DNA of 8,594 nucleotides from an uncultured Brevibacterium sp. (lineage in GTDB: Bacteria > Actinomycetota > Actinomycetes > Actinomycetales > Brevibacteriaceae). Under the pieces are notes generated by a model. That model searched no databases. It was not told the DNA's origin and saw nothing but the letters and a program-made list of their open reading frames with translations. The DNA lies in the NCBI GenBank assembly GCA_902489185.1, contig CABTZC010000075.1, positions 1 through 8,594 on the forward strand. Reading direction: 5' to 3'. Numbering within the stretch: the stretch's first letter is position 1; the number at the start of each line of letters is the position of its first letter. A program made the position numbers and the translations under genes. Below are positions 6,150 to 8,594 of the stretch, piece by piece.

Positions 6150-6765
6150 TGGTCTCCTCCTGCTCAAAGCGGGCGTACTCTTCTTCACGTTGCAGTTTAG
6201 TGAGCACGTCAACCACTCGGTTGACCACTGTCGAAGGGGGTTCGTTTGACGCGCTCACGGTTGCGGTGGACACGGATTCATACAGTGGCAGACGTTCGTC
6301 AACCAGTGCCTGCCAGGCGGCTACAGGGTCGGTGTCGTCGTCTAAGAGCGGACGGCGCGAACCCCCAAGGCGCACGCGCGCCACATCGGCGTCGATCATG
6401 ATGGTGATGACTTTGATGGCCGGGTGTTTCAGTTGTGCGCGGGTTCCCGGGTTGAGGATCGCGCCCCCTCCCAAAGACACCACTCCGGGGCGGTCGAGCA
6501 GTTCACGCAAGGACTTGCGCACCACCTCGCGCTCGATTTCGCGGAACCGGGCTTCACCTCGGGAGGCAAATATCTGCTGAATGTCACCGTATTCTTCGAC
6601 AATGCGGGCGTCGGTGTCGCGCAGTGGAATATCCAGGCGTTCAGCGAGGAGGCGTCCAATGGTGGATTTCCCTGCCGCCGGTGGACCGATCAACGCGATC
6701 CGCGCGCCCGCGGCCGGCACCGGGTTAAGCGGTGGCACAGGCCTTGGGACGGGCTCTGCACTCAT
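6142..6765 (-). CDS. aroK: Shikimate kinase
   Basis: Phosphorylates shikimate at the 3-hydroxyl with ATP, the fifth pathway step. It is a P-loop NMP-kinase fold of 207 residues, longer than the usual 165-175. Walker A is GPPAAGKST (27-35). The DTD shikimate-binding motif is at 50-52, ARFREIE (72-78) holds the substrate arginine, SLGGGAI is at 97-103, and RRPLL (137-141) marks the lid. The extra length is a Pro-rich N-terminal stretch of about 20 residues before RIALIG and a charged C-terminal tail. The ATG at 6765 overlaps the aroC stop as ATGA but has no clear Shine-Dalgarno. An internal GTG near residue 16 also lacks one, so the ATG is kept. Confidence 0.94.
   Translation of the reverse strand: MSAEPVPRPVPPLNPVPAAGARIALIGPPAAGKSTIGRLLAERLDIPLRDTDARIVEEYGDIQQIFASRGEARFREIEREVVRKSLRELLDRPGVVSLGGGAILNPGTRAQLKHPAIKVITIMIDADVARVRLGGSRRPLLDDDTDPVAAWQALVDERLPLYESVSTATVSASNEPPSTVVNRVVDVLTKLQREEEYARFEQEETID
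6156..6161 (-). promoter_or_regulatory. Ribosome binding site that sets the TTG start of aroB
   Basis: AGGAGG lies within the last aroK codons, 6 bases before TTG at 6149. Its spacing is ideal for the TTG and it decides against the ATG-like start 21 codons upstream. Confidence 0.75.
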
Positions 6766-7949
6766 TGGCCCAACAGGAACGGATCGATGTGGCTCAGGTA
6801 CGCATCGCGGTTACGTTTGACTTCGTCAACCGAGTCCCCGCCGCACTTCTCCAGCACCGCTTGAGCCAGTTCCAACGCGACCATGGCTTCAGCGACCACA
6901 CCGGCTGCGGGCACGGCGCATACATCGGAGCGCTGGTGGTGTGCCTTGGCTGGTTCTTGGGTTGCCACGTCAACCGTGGACAGTGCACGAGGCACGGTGG
7001 AAATGGGTTTCATGGCCGCGCGCACAATAATGGGTTCGCCAGTGGTCATGCCACCTTCGATACCGCCGGCGCGGTTAGTCAGACGCTTCACACCGTTTTC
7101 CGCGTCGATCTCGTCATGAGCCACGGAGCCGCGGCGACGCGCGGTTTCAAACCCGTCCCCGATTTCTACACCCTTGATCGCCTGGATACCCATGAGTGAA
7201 GCAGCCAGGCGCGATTCCAAACGACGGTCTCCAGTCACGTGCGATCCCAGGCCGGGGAACGCACCGTACACGATCACTTCGACGACCCCACCCAGGGTGT
7301 CGCCGGCCTTCTTAGCGTCTTCGACCTCGGCGACCATCCGTTGCGAAAGCTCCGGATCGAAGCACCGCAATGGGTCGGCATCCAACTGCTCAACGTCAGC
7401 GGCGGTGGGGCGTGCCAGGTCGCGTCCGCCTTCGACCGGGCCAATGGCAACGGTGTGGGACACAATCTCGATGTCAAGGGCTTTGAGGAACTGGCTCGCG
7501 ACAGCGCCCAGAGCCACGCGGGTTGCGGTTTCACGGGCGGAGGCACGCTCCAGGATGGGGCGCGCTTCGTCCCAGTCGTACTTCATCATGCCAACGAGGT
7601 CGGCGTGCCCCGGCCGAGGTCGCGTCAGCTTGGCGGCGCGAGCCTGCCCTTCCAGCTCGTCAGGGTCGACGGGGTTGGGGCTCATGACGGTTTCCCATTT
7701 GGGCCATTCCGTGTTGCCCACTTCGATTGCTACGGGTCCGCCCAGGGTCTTGCCGTGGCGTACACCGCCAACGAGGCGTACTTTGTCGGCTTCGAACTTC
7801 ATACGGGCGCCTCGGCCGTATCCCAGCCGGCGGCGCGCGAGTGCGCGGGAAATATCTTCGGTGGTGACGTCGACGTGTGCGGGGAGTCCCTCAAGGATTC
7901 CTACGAGCGCTTCGCCGTGCGATTCACCTGCGGTCAGCCATCTCAACAT
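6762..7949 (-). CDS. aroC: Chorismate synthase
   Basis: Makes chorismate from EPSP by trans-1,4 elimination using reduced FMN, the last shikimate-pathway step. At 395 residues it is full length. Signatures in order are LTAGESHG (5-12, catalytic His11), RRRLGYGRGARMKFE (39-53), RPRPGHADLVG (110-120, second catalytic His115), ASARETATRVALGAVA (136-151, FMN contacts), then GGIEGGMTTGEPI and AMKPISTVPRAL further on. The ATG at 7949 follows the prepilin peptidase stop by 10 bases with only a weak GTAGAG upstream, so coupling is likely. It overlaps aroK by 4 bases. Confidence 0.97.
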   Translation of the reverse strand: MLRWLTAGESHGEALVGILEGLPAHVDVTTEDISRALARRRLGYGRGARMKFEADKVRLVGGVRHGKTLGGPVAIEVGNTEWPKWETVMSPNPVDPDELEGQARAAKLTRPRPGHADLVGMMKYDWDEARPILERASARETATRVALGAVASQFLKALDIEIVSHTVAIGPVEGGRDLARPTAADVEQLDADPLRCFDPELSQRMVAEVEDAKKAGDTLGGVVEVIVYGAFPGLGSHVTGDRRLESRLAASLMGIQAIKGVEIGDGFETARRRGSVAHDEIDAENGVKRLTNRAGGIEGGMTTGEPIIVRAAMKPISTVPRALSTVDVATQEPAKAHHQRSDVCAVPAAGVVAEAMVALELAQAVLEKCGGDSVDEVKRNRDAYLSHIDPFLLGQ

Positions 7950-7959
7950 TTAACTAACT

Positions 7960-8594
7960 CTACAGAATGAGTGGCGTAAGTAACGCTGCGGCCCACGCTC
8001 CGATCAGCATGTGTGGCCCAAATGCAACGTTGCGGCGTTTGCCTAAGTACATGAGGAAGTACACCAGAGCCGAAACGTTCATGATGACAAGGGCGACGAT
8101 GAGCCCCCATTGGCTAGCCGTCCCAGCGACCATTCCCACGGGAATTGCGAGTTTCACATCACCCAGTCCCAGGGTTTCTTTGCCCAGGACAAGTCCAACC
8201 AGGTAGATGATCGCGAACACGATAACGGTAATACCGGCACCGGCGAGTCCGGCAAGTGCGGGAGTTGCGCCGCGTGCCCACAGTTGGTCAAACGCGGACT
8301 GTTTACTGCTGACACCCAAGACCATGGACACCAGGTAGGCCACGATCATGAGCCCCGCTACTGGCATCACAATCAAATTGGGCAGGCGGTGAAGCGTACT
8401 GTCGATCCAAAAAAGCCAGGCGGTCGCTCCTGCGAAAACCCCCAAGGAGATGATGATGGGGATATCCGCGTACGTACGTGACATGAACAAGGGCAGGAAG
8501 AATCCGGCAATCCAGGCCAGCACCAGCCCTGTTGCGGTCATGACAAAGGACACGAGCCACACGGGACGGTTGTCCGTGCGCAGACCGTTGAGCA
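7960..8594 (-). CDS. Type IV prepilin peptidase (A24 family), 5' end probably outside the window
   Basis: A membrane aspartyl protease that trims the leader peptide of type IV/Tad-type prepilins or pseudopilins. Counting from GTG at 8562 (200 residues), the first catalytic Asp is D54 in FWIDSTLHRLPN and the second is D135 in GLGDVKL, followed by FGPHMLIGAW (181-190). About six hydrophobic segments are visible. The N-terminal zinc/methyltransferase domain of large PilD enzymes is absent in what is seen, as in short actinobacterial and CpaA/TadV-like forms. The frame stays open to the window edge (LNGLRTDNRPVW precedes the GTG), and neither GTG 8562 nor ATG 8541 has a Shine-Dalgarno, so the true start is probably upstream. 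It heads the visible aro cluster, as in other actinobacteria where it often follows aroE. Confidence 0.88.
   Translation of the reverse strand, partial: LNGLRTDNRPVWLVSFVMTATGLVLAWIAGFFLPLFMSRTYADIPIIISLGVFAGATAWLFWIDSTLHRLPNLIVMPVAGLMIVAYLVSMVLGVSSKQSAFDQLWARGATPALAGLAGAGITVIVFAIIYLVGLVLGKETLGLGDVKLAIPVGMVAGTASQWGLIVALVIMNVSALVYFLMYLGKRRNVAFGPHMLIGAWAAALLTPLIL

Noticed and set aside
61..7241. About nine copies of the palindrome CACGTG, more than the two to three expected
   Set aside because: Most are in-frame CAC GTG (His-Val) codons at conserved positions in CarA, PyrC, PyrR, EF-P and AroC, so codon choice explains them; none sits in a promoter gap.
1..8594. Defence, mobile or CRISPR-like systems
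   Set aside because: No direct-repeat array, transposase, integrase, att-like repeat or toxin-antitoxin signature was seen; nearly every base is accounted for by conserved metabolic or information genes.

Overview
The window is a stretch of chromosomal housekeeping genes from an actinomycete. All genes are on the minus strand and are read from high to low coordinates. The signs are moderate GC content (roughly 55-60% by eye), frequent GTG starts and one TTG start, a gene order typical of Actinomycetota (prepilin peptidase - aroC - aroK - aroB - efp - nusB - pyrR - pyrB - pyrC - small membrane protein - carA), and an EF-P with the PGKGP tip seen in actinobacterial EF-Ps. Sequence style suggests a Micrococcales/Actinomycetales-type organism, but I cannot name a genus.

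Layout in transcription order. 8594-7960: a type IV prepilin peptidase (A24 family), 5' end outside the window. 7949-5055: the shikimate block aroC-aroK-aroB (chorismate synthase, shikimate kinase, 3-dehydroquinate synthase), tightly packed. 5054-4999: a 56-base gap with a good extended -10 promoter. 4998-4034: efp and nusB, overlapping by 4 bases. 4033-3975: a 59-base leader holding a convincing PyrR-binding hairpin whose outer stem can cover the pyrR ribosome binding site. 3974-1: the pyrimidine operon pyrR-pyrB-pyrC-(PH-like membrane protein)-carA, with neighbours overlapping or 2 bases apart. carA leaves the window after 228 codons, before the catalytic Cys of its glutaminase domain.

How the genes work together. 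AroB, AroK and AroC catalyse three of the seven shikimate-pathway steps to chorismate. CarA, PyrB and PyrC catalyse the first three steps of UMP synthesis (carbamoyl phosphate, carbamoyl aspartate, dihydroorotate). PyrR senses uridine nucleotides and probably represses translation of its own message. EF-P and NusB serve translation and rRNA transcription.

No mobile element, CRISPR array, tRNA/rRNA, toxin or defence gene, or clear terminator was seen. There is no gene-free stretch over 60 bases. I did not find a new biological system. The most informative non-coding element is the PyrR leader hairpin, and the least understood gene is the small membrane protein between pyrC and carA.
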